From an uncultured Clostridium sp. (GTDB lineage Bacteria; Bacillota; Clostridia; TANB77; CAG-508), in assembly GCA_947648495.1 (NCBI GenBank), contig CANSOA010000006.1, forward strand, positions 1 through 64,000: 64,000 nucleotides of DNA, given 5' to 3'. The translations under genes and the position numbers were made by a program. Below the pieces are notes generated by a model. That model was not told where the DNA came from and did not search any database. It was given only the letters and a program-made list of their open reading frames with translations. Position 1 is the stretch's first letter. The number at the start of each line of letters is the position of its first letter. Positions 37,423-46,671 of this stretch are shown in pieces.

Positions 37423-38649
37423 ATGAAAGTATGGTTATTAAAAACAGGTGAGCCAATGCCAAAGGTAAATGAAGAACAAAGGTTAATGAGAATGGGAATG
37501 ATTGCGCAGGAATTAAGTAGGAGAGGTCATGAAGTTACTTGGTTTTCGAGTACGTTTGACCATTTTCATAAAAAACAGTTGTATGATAAGGATACTGTTA
37601 TTGAGGTTCAAGAAAATTACTCTATTTATTTGTTACATGGGATGTCTTATGAAAAAAATATTTCGATGAAAAGAATTGTAAATCATAAACAGATTGCGAA
37701 TCAGTTTGAAAAAATTGCAAAAGATTTGGAAAAGCCAGATTTGATTTACGCTTCTTTCCCAACGATTGATTTTGCACAAAAAGCTGTCGAGTATGGAAAA
37801 AGAAATAATATTCCTGTAATTGTGGATATTCGAGATTTGTGGCCAGATATTTTTAAGTATAATTTGTCAGGAATAAAAAGGATAATCGCAAGTCCGTATA
37901 TTGCTTGGATGAATGTGAAGACGAAAAAAATAATGCGTGATGCGTTTGCGATTTATTCCATTTCGGAAGCAATGTTAGAGTGGGGATTGCAAAAAGGAGG
38001 GAGAAGGCGAAAAACAGCGGATCGTTTTTTCTACATTGGGTTTGATAAAAAGGAAAAGGAATTTTTTGAGGATGACACATTAATTGATAAAATTAAGTTT
38101 AATATCTCTTTTGCGGGGACGACCAATAATCAGTTTGACTATGATAAAATCATTGAATTGGCAAAATATTTGAAGGATGACAAAGATATTGTAATTAATA
38201 TTTGTGGAGATGGTCCGCAGTTTGAGGAATTGAAGGAAAAGGCAAAAGATTTCAAACAGGTAAAATTATTTGGCTGGTTAGAAAGCAACAAAATTAATTT
38301 TATTTTGAAAAACTCCAAATTAGGTTTGGCTCCATATAAAGATACGTTTAATTTTCAAAAAGGGGTGACCAATAAATTGGCAGAATATGCGTCTTATCAA
38401 TTGCCAATTTTGCTCACTTCGAGTGGATATATGAAAAAAATTGTCGAAGAAGAAAAGTGTGGGATTGCGACTGGTGATATGAAAAAAATGAGTGAATTTA
38501 TTGTTTTACTGAAAAAGGATGCAGAAAAATATGAGGAATTTTCTAAAAATGCCTATCAGTTGTATGAAAATCGATTTATTGCCAAAGAGATTTATCCAAA
38601 ATTAGTGGATAGTTTAGAAGAAATTATGAGACAAAGAGGGGAAAAATAA
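37423..38649 (+). CDS. GT4-family glycosyltransferase
   Basis: 408 residues. GT-B fold: N-terminal MKVWLLKTGEPMP with EELSRRGHEVTWFSS-like region, DIRDLWPD in the first domain, and FAGTTNNQFDYDKII, INICGDGPQFEEL and PYKDTFNFQKGVTNKLAEY in the nucleotide-sugar half. It probably adds the second sugar of the unit. ATG 37423 is 14 bases after the acetyltransferase. Confidence 0.88.
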   Translation: MKVWLLKTGEPMPKVNEEQRLMRMGMIAQELSRRGHEVTWFSSTFDHFHKKQLYDKDTVIEVQENYSIYLLHGMSYEKNISMKRIVNHKQIANQFEKIAKDLEKPDLIYASFPTIDFAQKAVEYGKRNNIPVIVDIRDLWPDIFKYNLSGIKRIIASPYIAWMNVKTKKIMRDAFAIYSISEAMLEWGLQKGGRRRKTADRFFYIGFDKKEKEFFEDDTLIDKIKFNISFAGTTNNQFDYDKIIELAKYLKDDKDIVINICGDGPQFEELKEKAKDFKQVKLFGWLESNKINFILKNSKLGLAPYKDTFNFQKGVTNKLAEYASYQLPILLTSSGYMKKIVEEEKCGIATGDMKKMSEFIVLLKKDAEKYEEFSKNAYQLYENRFIAKEIYPKLVDSLEEIMRQRGEK

Positions 38650-38650
38650 A

Positions 38651-39971
38651 GTGGATATGAAAGAAAAATTATTGAAAAAAATAGCGAATAAAGAAATGAT
38701 GGTTGGAATTGTAGGACTTCGGTTATGTAGGATTGCCTTTAGCAATAGAAATGGCAAAAGCAGGATTTGAGACGATTGGGTTTGATGTGCAAGAAGAAAA
38801 AGTGAAAATGATAAATCAAGGGAAAAATTATATCAAAGATGTTGTAGAAAGTGATTTAGAAAGCTTAGTGAGAGATGGCAAATTGTCGGCTACGACTGAT
38901 TTTGAGCAAATTAAAGAGATGGATTTTATTGCTATTTGTGTTCCAACTCCACTTGATATGCATCAGAAGCCAGATATTAGTTATGTAAAAAATAGTGCAA
39001 AAGCAGTAGCAAAATTTTTAAGTAAAGACACGATTGTGGTATTGGAATCAACGACTTATCCGGGAACGACAGAGGAATTATTAAAGCCAATTCTAGAAGA
39101 AGGTTCTGGGTTAAAATGTGAGGAAGATTTTTATTTGGGATTTTCGCCAGAAAGAGTGGATCCGGGAAATGCTGTTTATAAAACGAAAAATACGCCAAAA
39201 GTAGTTGGTGGAATTGGAAAGGAAGCAACGCAAGTGATCGCTAGCATGTATGAGGCGGTGTTAGAAGCGCAAATTTATCAAGTGTCATCACCTGCTGTTG
39301 CGGAGATGGAAAAAATACTGGAAAATACGTATCGAAATATTAATATTGGTTTGGTCAATGAGCTAACAATGTTGTGTTATAAAATGGGAATTAGTATGTG
39401 GGAAGTTGTTGATAGTGCGAAAACAAAGCCATATGGTTTTCAGGCATTTTATCCAGGACCAGGTTTGGGTGGACATTGCATTCCTTTAGATCCCTACTAT
39501 TTGGATTGGAAAGCAAGAGAATATGGATTTCATACATCTATGATTCAAACTGCGAGTATGATTAATGATAAAATGCCAGAATATTGTGCACAAAGGGTAA
39601 GTAAAATATTGAGCAATTATAAAAAATCGATGAATGGTGCGAAAATATTAGTGCTTGGAGTGGCTTATAAAAGTGATATTGATGATTATAGAGAAAGTCC
39701 AGCTTTGAGAGTGATTGAATTGTTACAAAAGGAAAATGCTGATGTAGATTGGTATGATACTTGGGTTACGGAATATGAATATAAGGGAGATAAACATGTT
39801 GGCTTGTCTAAAATCGATGAAAAAGATTTGCAAGCCTATGATTTGGTTATGATTACGACGGCTCATTCTAATTTTGATTATGAAATGATTGCCAAAAATT
39901 CAAAAGCCATTTTTGATATTAGAAATGCAATGAAACACATCAAGAATAGAGAAAATATCGAATTATTATAA
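38651..39971 (+). CDS. ugd: UDP-glucose/UDP-sugar 6-dehydrogenase, joined by +1 shift at CGG
   Basis: NAD-dependent oxidation of a UDP-hexose to the uronic acid for the glycan. The frame from GTG 38651 (or ATG 38657) reads KEMMVGIVGL and then fails. At the in-frame CGG at 38720 (codon 24 from GTG), skipping the C gives GIVGL-GYVGLPLAIEMA, the exact GxGYVGLP Rossmann motif. Downstream are PTPLD, the catalytic-site GPGLGGHCIPLDPYY with active Cys, and the C-terminal VLGVAYKSDIDDYRESP domain. The joined product is 439 residues, normal for the family. Starting downstream in the second frame (38733) would remove the NAD-binding motif. Confidence 0.92.
38720..38723 (+). other. CGG +1 recoding site 5 (CGG-T to Gly), in the NAD-binding motif
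   Basis: In-frame CGG after CTT. Skipping the C reads GGT TAT GTA GGA (GYVG), the conserved Rossmann turn. Confidence 0.93.
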
Positions 39972-39993
39972 GAAAAATAAAAAGAGGGAAGCG

Positions 39994-41241
39994 ATGGAAA
40001 AACTCAAGAAATACAAAGTTTTTATGTCTGATATGTTACTCAATATGATTGGTTTTGGCATTTATATTGTGGCACAGCAAATTTTGTTGTTGCCATTATT
40101 GGCTAAAATGGTAAATGATGAAATGTATTCGAGTATTGTTTTATATCTTTCGATTTTGAATGTGGTTTGTAATGTTACAGGTGGAGAATTGGGAAATGTA
40201 AGATTGATTCGAGATTATGATTATCAAGAAAAAAATATAAAAGGGGATTTCGTGAGAATTTTGCTCGTTATTTCCTTTATTATTACAGTTATTTTATTGC
40301 CAATTTTTATATGTTATATTCACTATTCTGTCATAGGAAGTATATTGCTGGTAGTTACCATTTTAATGGCGAATCTTCGCTTGTATGGAACTTGTTATTA
40401 TAGATTACAGCAACAATATGGAAAAGTAATTTGGCAAAATGTTTGTTATTTAATAGGAATGGTTACAAGTTTAGGAATTTTTAAGTTCTGTGAAAATATT
40501 TATCTTTTATTGTTGATTCCAGAATTTGTATCCATGATGTATGCTTTAAAAAATTCCGATATTTTGCAAATGAAATTAGTCAAAACCACCGAAATGATTC
40601 ATACGGTTAAAAAATATTTTCAATTAGGTTTTGTTTCAATGTTGACAAACTTAATGGCGTATTTTGATAAATTTTTGATTTATCCAATTTTTGGGGCAAC
40701 GTTAGTGGCAGTTTATTATGCGGTCAATTCCATGTCCAAAATTGCTAATTTGATTACAAATCCAATTGCTAATGTTATTTTATCTTGGGTATCTGGGAAA
40801 AGAGGAGAAAAGAATAAATCCAAAATTATAAGAATGACACTTTTTATGAATGTAGCAGTTGTATTAATAGTAACATTATTAACTATACCGCTGACTTATT
40901 TGTCCTTAAAAATTTTGTATCATCAATATTTTTCGGAAGCTTTAGTGTTAATCATTCCGATTTCGATTACAGCGGCATTTGGTACAGCAGTTACGCTGAT
41001 GAAATCGGTTTTGTTGAAGTTTTCTAATACAAATCAGTTAGTGGGTGTGTATTTTGTATATTTTATTTTATTTGTCTTGTTTGGTTATTTTCTGAGCAAA
41101 GCAAATGGAATTTTGGGATTTGCCATAGCAAATTTGATGGCAAAAATCGGATTATGGTTGGCATTTATTGGATTATTAATCCAAGCAAAAAAGGAAAAAA
41201 TAGGAGAAGAAAATGAAGTTAATGAGTCAAATAAAAGATAA
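39994..41241 (+). CDS. Wzx-like polysaccharide flippase
   Basis: 415 residues with about 12 to 14 hydrophobic segments and few charges. GGELGNVRLIRDYDY in loop one and a C-terminal Lys/Glu tail fit the MOP-superfamily flippases that move undecaprenyl-linked repeat units. Position between the sugar genes and a Wzy-like gene supports this. Its end overlaps the next gene by 29 bases. Confidence 0.8.
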   Translation: MEKLKKYKVFMSDMLLNMIGFGIYIVAQQILLLPLLAKMVNDEMYSSIVLYLSILNVVCNVTGGELGNVRLIRDYDYQEKNIKGDFVRILLVISFIITVILLPIFICYIHYSVIGSILLVVTILMANLRLYGTCYYRLQQQYGKVIWQNVCYLIGMVTSLGIFKFCENIYLLLLIPEFVSMMYALKNSDILQMKLVKTTEMIHTVKKYFQLGFVSMLTNLMAYFDKFLIYPIFGATLVAVYYAVNSMSKIANLITNPIANVILSWVSGKRGEKNKSKIIRMTLFMNVAVVLIVTLLTIPLTYLSLKILYHQYFSEALVLIIPISITAAFGTAVTLMKSVLLKFSNTNQLVGVYFVYFILFVLFGYFLSKANGILGFAIANLMAKIGLWLAFIGLLIQAKKEKIGEENEVNESNKR

Positions 41242-42467
41242 AAATAATTTACCCATTTTATTATTTTTAATAGTATTAATCAATTATGTGCCCTTGTTTA
41301 TAAACAATGCGTTTACCAAAGAATCGAAGGCAGTTGGTATGAGCATGATGGCACTATGTTTTTGTATAGAGATTGTATTATTAGTTTTTTTTTATTGGCA
41401 AAATAGAAAAAGTGTTCAAAATATAAAAGTCAATAGTATATTGCTTTTAGGGGTTGTTTTTATTCTGTTTATGGTTCAGGTAAAAAATTGGTTACAACAT
41501 AATTTTTATTGGATGGATATTTTAAATATTGGTTGTATGTTTGTAAATATTATTTTGTTTTATATTGCTGTTTACGATTTTAAAATTAGTGAAAAAAATA
41601 TGGTTCTATTTTTTAAAGGGATTTTCTGGATTGGGATAGTTGCTGTTGTTTGGAATTGCGTTTTATTTTATCAAGAAATAGGAGCCGAATTGGGATTTTT
41701 AAAATTAGATAATAGTAATCATTATATCAAAAATATAAAAGGTTTTTTTGCTAACCGAAATTCACTGGCATTTTTTTTATATATTGCTGTTATGGCAAAT
41801 GCGTTTATTGTGAATTTTGAAAAAAATAAAAGATTTTATAAAATTTCTTTTTTTATATTTTTATTTGGAATTTGGTGTACTCATTCCAAAACAGGTTATG
41901 TATTAGCGGTTGGCTTTTTAGAGGGGTATTTGTTTTTAAATGATAATTATACAATTAAAAAAAGAATTAAGATGTGTTTTTTGGTAGGAATGATAGGCGT
42001 TATTGGAATTTTGAACATTATGGGAATTCTACCAAAACAAAAAAATGTCATCGCATTAGATAATATCAAAACCTTGTCTAGCAGAACGGTTCTTTGGGAA
42101 AAAGGAATAGAAATTTTAAATAATTCACCTGCTAACTACATTTTCGGAGTCGGAAGGTTTCGTGCAACGCACGGTTTGACATTGAAAAATAAGACTTTTA
42201 CTCAATTTCATAATATTTACTTAGAAATGATTTTAACAGGCGGAATCATACAATTTACCTATATTGGTTTTCTCTATTTTGGCGTGATTCGAAAAATTAT
42301 GAAATCGCATTTAGAAAAAAATTTTAAAAGAATTTATTTTATGATGTATCTAACTTATGCAGTTTATATGATGAGTGAAAGCCTACGGCAGATTTTCCAT
42401 TGGCTGTGTCGATACATTATGTTTGACTATTTTCTTTACAATGCCATTATTACATAGCAATAGTTAG
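41213..42467 (+). CDS. Wzy-like O-antigen polymerase/ligase, joined by +1 shift at CGG near the C-terminus
   Basis: About 417 residues with 10-12 membrane helices and the large periplasmic loop typical of Wzy/WaaL (NRNSLAFFLYIAV, THSKTGYVLAVGF, VGRFRATHG, FHNIYLEMILTGGI). The zero frame ends at 42457 with LRQIFHWLCRYIMF. At the CGG at 42386 (codon 392), skipping the C gives ESL-GRFSIGCVDTLCLTIF plus FTMPLLHSNS, a cleaner last membrane helix, ending TAG 42465-42467. Both ends are open, so this site is less certain than the others, but it obeys the same rule. ATG 41213 has AGGAG upstream. Confidence 0.75.
42386..42389 (+). other. CGG +1 recoding site 6 (CGG-C to Gly)
   Basis: In-frame CGG after CTA. 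Skipping the C reads GGC and gives a hydrophobic C-terminal helix; the zero frame also stays open for 23 more codons. Confidence 0.6.
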
Positions 42468-42497
42468 CATAAAAAATCAGAAACAAAGGAGCGAAAA

Positions 42498-43532
42498 ATG
42501 ATTGTATTAAAACTAATACGAATAATTTTCCTATTTGGCATTGGTCCACAATTGCTAGGAATGTTGGTTACCAGATTTAGGAAAGAAAAAAATCCAGTTT
42601 TTTTCAGTTTTGTTATGGGATATTTCCTACAATTTGCAATTTTACAACTATTAGCAGTTCCCATGATATTTCTTAAAATGAAATTTTCGACTCTTTTTTA
42701 TAGTTGGGGCAATATGATTGGAATACTTGCAATCGTGTCATTTGTTCTAAATATACATCGATTTAAAATACAAGATTTATGGAATACAATAAAAGACAAT
42801 TTCAATGTGCCAAATATAATCGCTGGATTATTCATTCTGGTACAAGTGATTGTTCCAATGATTTATATGCATGTTGACCAAGACGATTCCTTTTATGTTG
42901 TAACAGCTAGCACCAGTATAGCAGAAAATAGTATGTATATTGTAGCGGCAGAAGACGGATTGGAGTATCAAAGATTACCGCCCAGATACGTTTTATCGCC
43001 ATTTCCATTGTATTTAGCTAGCGTATCTGTTGCAATAGGCGTTCATCCAACAATTGTAGCTCACACGATATTGCCACCAATCTTTATTTTATTGGCTTAT
43101 ATGATTTATACTCAAATAGCGTTTCACTTATTCAAGGGAGAAAAAAAGGCAGTTAGCATTTTCCTTATATTTTTAAGCTTGCTTTATATTTGGGGGAATT
43201 TTTCTATTTATACTAATTTTACTTTTTTATTATTGCGTATTTGGCAGGGAAAAGCGATGCTCGCTAATGTCATCTTACCTGCAATATGGCTTATGTTTTT
43301 AGAGTGCATAAAAAACGATAAAAAAATAGGAAATTGGCTGATTTTACTCATGGTAATGATAGCGTCTTGCCATGTTTCCTCGATGGGAATTGCCTTAGCT
43401 CCCATGACGTTAGGCGGATTGGCAGTTGTTTTTTCAATCCGAAATAGGAAAATTAGTTATATCCTAAAATCAGCAATTTGTATGATACCAAATCTAATAT
43501 ACGGACTAACCTATTTATTCATGATAAGATAA
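42498..43532 (+). CDS. N-terminal half of a DUF6077-like membrane protein
   Basis: 344 residues, about eight membrane helices, with a loop VDQDDSFYVVTASTSI and QRLPPRYVLSPFPLYL that resembles large membrane proteins of the DUF6077 / GT-C group. The frame ends TAA 43530-43532. The next gene is in the same frame 15 bases on and looks like the C-terminal half, so this pair is probably one protein split by a stop, or two cooperating subunits. No CGG is involved. Confidence 0.65.
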   Translation: MIVLKLIRIIFLFGIGPQLLGMLVTRFRKEKNPVFFSFVMGYFLQFAILQLLAVPMIFLKMKFSTLFYSWGNMIGILAIVSFVLNIHRFKIQDLWNTIKDNFNVPNIIAGLFILVQVIVPMIYMHVDQDDSFYVVTASTSIAENSMYIVAAEDGLEYQRLPPRYVLSPFPLYLASVSVAIGVHPTIVAHTILPPIFILLAYMIYTQIAFHLFKGEKKAVSIFLIFLSLLYIWGNFSIYTNFTFLLLRIWQGKAMLANVILPAIWLMFLECIKNDKKIGNWLILLMVMIASCHVSSMGIALAPMTLGGLAVVFSIRNRKISYILKSAICMIPNLIYGLTYLFMIR

Positions 43533-43547
43533 AGGAGTTGAATTAGT

Positions 43548-44336
43548 ATGTTTAGCGATAATATACAAATCATTCAAGATTCATTTTTGAAATATAAAGG
43601 AACTAGCATGTATTTTGCCTTGTTTGCTATAGCAGAATTGTTTATTTTTCTAAAAGAGAAAGATAAAAATCATAAAACATTTTTGCTCTATTATTCCTGT
43701 TTTGCTTTATTTATTATACTAAATCCGATTTTTCAAAAATGTGTCAATAAAATATTAGATAAATATGTTTATTGGAGAACTTTTTGGATTTTGCCAATCG
43801 GCATGGTTATTGCCTATGTAGCGACTTGTGTGATAAAAGAGATTTCTCGAAAAAGCAATAAAATCATTGTCTTTTTTACGCTATGTGTCCTAATTATAGC
43901 AAGCGGACAATTGATTTATACCTCAGAAAATTACCAAAAAGTAAATAATTTATACAAATTACCAGACGAATCGGTAGAAATCGTTGAAATCATAAGTAAG
44001 ATTCCGTTTATGGCAAATAAAAAAGTTATGACATCAACTGCCTTACTTCCTGACATAAGGCAATTAAACGAAGCCATACAATTAGCTTACAGAAGGGTAC
44101 CAAATGGACAATATGACAAATATCCAATTGTTGACTATTACAATTCAGGAGACGTCGAAAATTTGATGAAACTTTGCCAGAAAGAAAACGTAAATATTCT
44201 CATTTATGACAATTCCATTGAGCTTGCTATTTCGCCAACGCATTACGGTTTTGCCTTATATGCACAAACGCAAAATTATGATATTTATATTCCTTTCCAA
44301 AATTTAGAATTTCAAAAAGAGCAAACAAACAGTTGA
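43548..44336 (+). CDS. C-terminal half of a DUF6077-like membrane protein
   Basis: 262 residues. Three or four helices (YFALFAIAELFIFL, YYSCFALFIILNPIF, TFWILPIGMVIAYVA) followed by an external domain. The motif YVYWRTFWILPIG matches the C-terminal part of DUF6077-like proteins. It has its own AAGGAG eleven bases before ATG 43548, so it can be translated separately. In-frame stops TAA and TGA separate it from the upstream half. Confidence 0.6.
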   Translation: MFSDNIQIIQDSFLKYKGTSMYFALFAIAELFIFLKEKDKNHKTFLLYYSCFALFIILNPIFQKCVNKILDKYVYWRTFWILPIGMVIAYVATCVIKEISRKSNKIIVFFTLCVLIIASGQLIYTSENYQKVNNLYKLPDESVEIVEIISKIPFMANKKVMTSTALLPDIRQLNEAIQLAYRRVPNGQYDKYPIVDYYNSGDVENLMKLCQKENVNILIYDNSIELAISPTHYGFALYAQTQNYDIYIPFQNLEFQKEQTNS

Positions 44337-44443
44337 AACTTCCAAAACAATATGATATAGTAATTAAAAATAAAACAACATTCACCATACACAAAATAAA
44401 ATAATAAAATAATAGAAAATAGAAACGATAAAAGGAGGAAAAT

Positions 44444-45086
44444 ATGGCTTATCTTATTCTTGCAATTCTTGCCTATCTAATTGGTAGTGTAAATTTTTCC
44501 GTTCTAATCAGCAAAAAAATGGCTGGTTTTGATGTTCGCGAAAAAGGAAGTGGAAATGGTGGAACCACAAATGTTTTAAGAACCGTTGGCAAAAAAGCGG
44601 CGATTTTAACTTTGCTAGCTGACATCGCAAAAGGAATTTTAGCAATTATGATTGCCTATCTTGTCGGAAAATTCGCAAAAGCAAATCCAGCTATATTAGT
44701 ACAAATAGCTGCTATTGGAGTTGTTGTCGGACACACATTTCCCGTATTTTTTGGCTTTCGTGGAGGAAAAGGAATCGCAACCAGTTTAGGAATTTTATTA
44801 TTACTAAATTGGGAAATTGGTTTAGTTTGCTTAATTTTTGCCGTGAGTTTAATGGTAATCACGCGTATGGTATCGCTTCGGTTCGATTTCAGCGGCAGTA
44901 TTATTTCCAATTCTTACACTTTTTATGAAAGAGCATTATTTAGTTTCTGGAAATTATTTGATTTTTGGTATTCTTATGGCAGGATTTATTCTATTTAACC
45001 ATAGAACAAATATCAAAAGAATTTTAAGTGGAACAGAAAATAAATTAAGTTTTCATAAAGAAAAAATGGAAGGAGAAAAAGAATGA
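44444..45086 (+). CDS. plsY: Acyl-phosphate:glycerol-3-phosphate acyltransferase PlsY, joined by +1 shift at CGG
   Basis: First acylation in phospholipid synthesis, at the membrane; normally essential in Firmicutes. Motifs GSVNFSVLISK, KGSGNGGTTNVLRTVGKK and GFRGGKGIATSLG are intact. The zero frame ends at 44998 with an off-family tail. At the CGG at 44879 (codon 146), skipping the C gives TRMVSL-GSISAAVLFP, the conserved PlsY motif, then NHRTNIKRILSGTENKL and TGA 45084-45086. The product is 213 residues, a normal size. The corrected stop overlaps the gpsA ATG as ATGA, a natural coupling that the zero frame would not have. Confidence 0.93.
44879..44882 (+). other. CGG +1 recoding site 7 (CGG-T to Gly)
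   Basis: In-frame CGG after CTT. Skipping the C reads GGT TCG ATT TCA (GSIS), the conserved PlsY motif after VSL. Confidence 0.93.
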
Positions 45087-46066
45087 GAATTTGCGTAATC
45101 GGAAGTGGCAGTTGGGGAATTGCGCTTAGTATATATTTAGCAAATCAGGGAAATACTATTAAAGTATGGTCCTTTGACGAAAACGAAAAAAATAAAATCA
45201 ATGAGGAAAAAAAATGTATCTTTTTGCCCAATATTGATTTGCCGAATGGAATTACTTGTACAAACAGTTATGAAGAGGCAATTCAAGATACTGAAATTAT
45301 TTTACATGTAACGCCATCGAAATTTGTACGAAATACCATTAAAGGCTATCAAAATTTTATTCAGCCAAATCAGATTGTATTGATGTGTTCCAAAGGCTTT
45401 GAAGCAGAAACCAATCTTACATTGGATGACGTCATTGAAGAAGAATTACCAAATATCCAATATGGAATTTTGTCAGGTCCAAGCCATGCAGAGGAAGTAG
45501 CGATTGGTGTTCCAACAGCGTTAGTAGTGGCATCCAAAAGTGAAGAAGTGATTCAAAAAGTAACAGATGTTTTTAAAAGCAATTTGCTACGAATGTATCA
45601 CACAAAAGATGTAAAAGGAGTAGAAATTGGAGGTGCACTAAAAAATATTATTGCTTTTTGTGCTGGTGCAGCGGTTGGTTTAGAATTTGGAGACAACACA
45701 TTTGCCATGCTTGCTACAAGAGGATTAGTCGAGATTACAAGATTAGGAATAGCGATGGGCGCGCAAGACAAAACGTTCTATGGATTGACAGGTTTAGGAG
45801 ATTTGATTGTTACTTGTGGAAGTCAGCATAGCAGAAATCGAAAAGCAGGAGAATTAATCGCCAAAGGCTACTCCATCGAAGAGGCAAAAAGGCAAATCGG
45901 CATGACAATTGAAAGTATTGATAACATTGACGTAGCCTATGATTTAGCAAAAAAATATCAAGTCGAAATGCCAATAGTCGAAACCGTTTATGACGTGTTA
46001 TACAATGGATTAGACCCTAAAAAAGCAGTCAATCAATTAATGACCCGCAAATTAAAACCAGAATAA
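45083..46066 (+). CDS. gpsA: Glycerol-3-phosphate dehydrogenase (NAD(P)+)
   Basis: Makes sn-glycerol 3-phosphate, the substrate of PlsY. 327 residues. CVIGSGSWGIALSIYLA (Rossmann), GILSGPSHAEEVAIG, KNIIAFCAGAAVGLEFGDN with the catalytic Lys, and GLTGLGDLIVTCGS are present. Overlaps plsY by ATGA, so supply and use of glycerol phosphate are encoded together. Confidence 0.97.
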   Translation: MRICVIGSGSWGIALSIYLANQGNTIKVWSFDENEKNKINEEKKCIFLPNIDLPNGITCTNSYEEAIQDTEIILHVTPSKFVRNTIKGYQNFIQPNQIVLMCSKGFEAETNLTLDDVIEEELPNIQYGILSGPSHAEEVAIGVPTALVVASKSEEVIQKVTDVFKSNLLRMYHTKDVKGVEIGGALKNIIAFCAGAAVGLEFGDNTFAMLATRGLVEITRLGIAMGAQDKTFYGLTGLGDLIVTCGSQHSRNRKAGELIAKGYSIEEAKRQIGMTIESIDNIDVAYDLAKKYQVEMPIVETVYDVLYNGLDPKKAVNQLMTRKLKPE

Positions 46067-46072
46067 AACCAC

Positions 46073-46097
46073 GTAGGGACGATTATCAATCGCCCGC
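46073..46097. repeat. Palindromic intergenic repeat, copy 4
   Basis: GTAGGGACGATTATCAATCG followed by CCCGC, seven bases after the gpsA stop. The arms can pair to form a hairpin. Confidence 0.7.
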
Positions 46098-46176
46098 TCT
46101 CGATGCAGGCACAACATATAAAAAACAAAAATGCCAGCACGATTTACAAAAACAAAAAAATTAAGGAGGAATCAAA

Positions 46177-46668
46177 ATGGATTTTTTTAACAAATTAGGA
46201 AAAAAAGCCAGTGAAACATATCAAGTGACAAAGGAGAAAACAGTTAAGTTTTCAGAAGAAATGAAATTAAGAAGCAAAATCAATGACGCAAAAAATAAAA
46301 TTACAGATTTGTACGAAGAAATTGGACAATGTGTTTATAATCAATTCAAGACCAACTTAGAAGAAGGCAAAGAAGATATTGCAAACAAATGCGAAGAAAT
46401 TGCTCAACAATTTGACGAAATTTCAAAATTAGAAACACAAATTTTATCCTTAAAAGAAGTCAAAAAATGCACAAAATGTGGAGAAGAAATCGGCACAAAA
46501 GACGCTTTTTGCTCAAAATGCGGAAAAGAACAGCTACAAACCGAAAAAGTAGAAGTCAAAGTAGAAGTTCAACAAGAACCAAAAGACATACAAGAAGCAG
46601 AAGTAACACAAATAAAAAATGTAGAAGAACCATCAAATGAAGAAAATACAAAGAATGAGGAGGAATAA
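46177..46668 (+). CDS. Zinc-ribbon protein with helical N-terminus
   Basis: 163 residues. An amphipathic/coiled helix (residues 1-90), a four-Cys zinc ribbon CTKCGEEIG...CSKCGKEQ near 101-122, and an acidic tail. Such proteins are common in Firmicutes and of unknown role. AAGGAGG precedes ATG; three bases separate it from ppaC. Confidence 0.65.
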   Translation: MDFFNKLGKKASETYQVTKEKTVKFSEEMKLRSKINDAKNKITDLYEEIGQCVYNQFKTNLEEGKEDIANKCEEIAQQFDEISKLETQILSLKEVKKCTKCGEEIGTKDAFCSKCGKEQLQTEKVEVKVEVQQEPKDIQEAEVTQIKNVEEPSNEENTKNEEE

Positions 46669-46671
46669 AAA

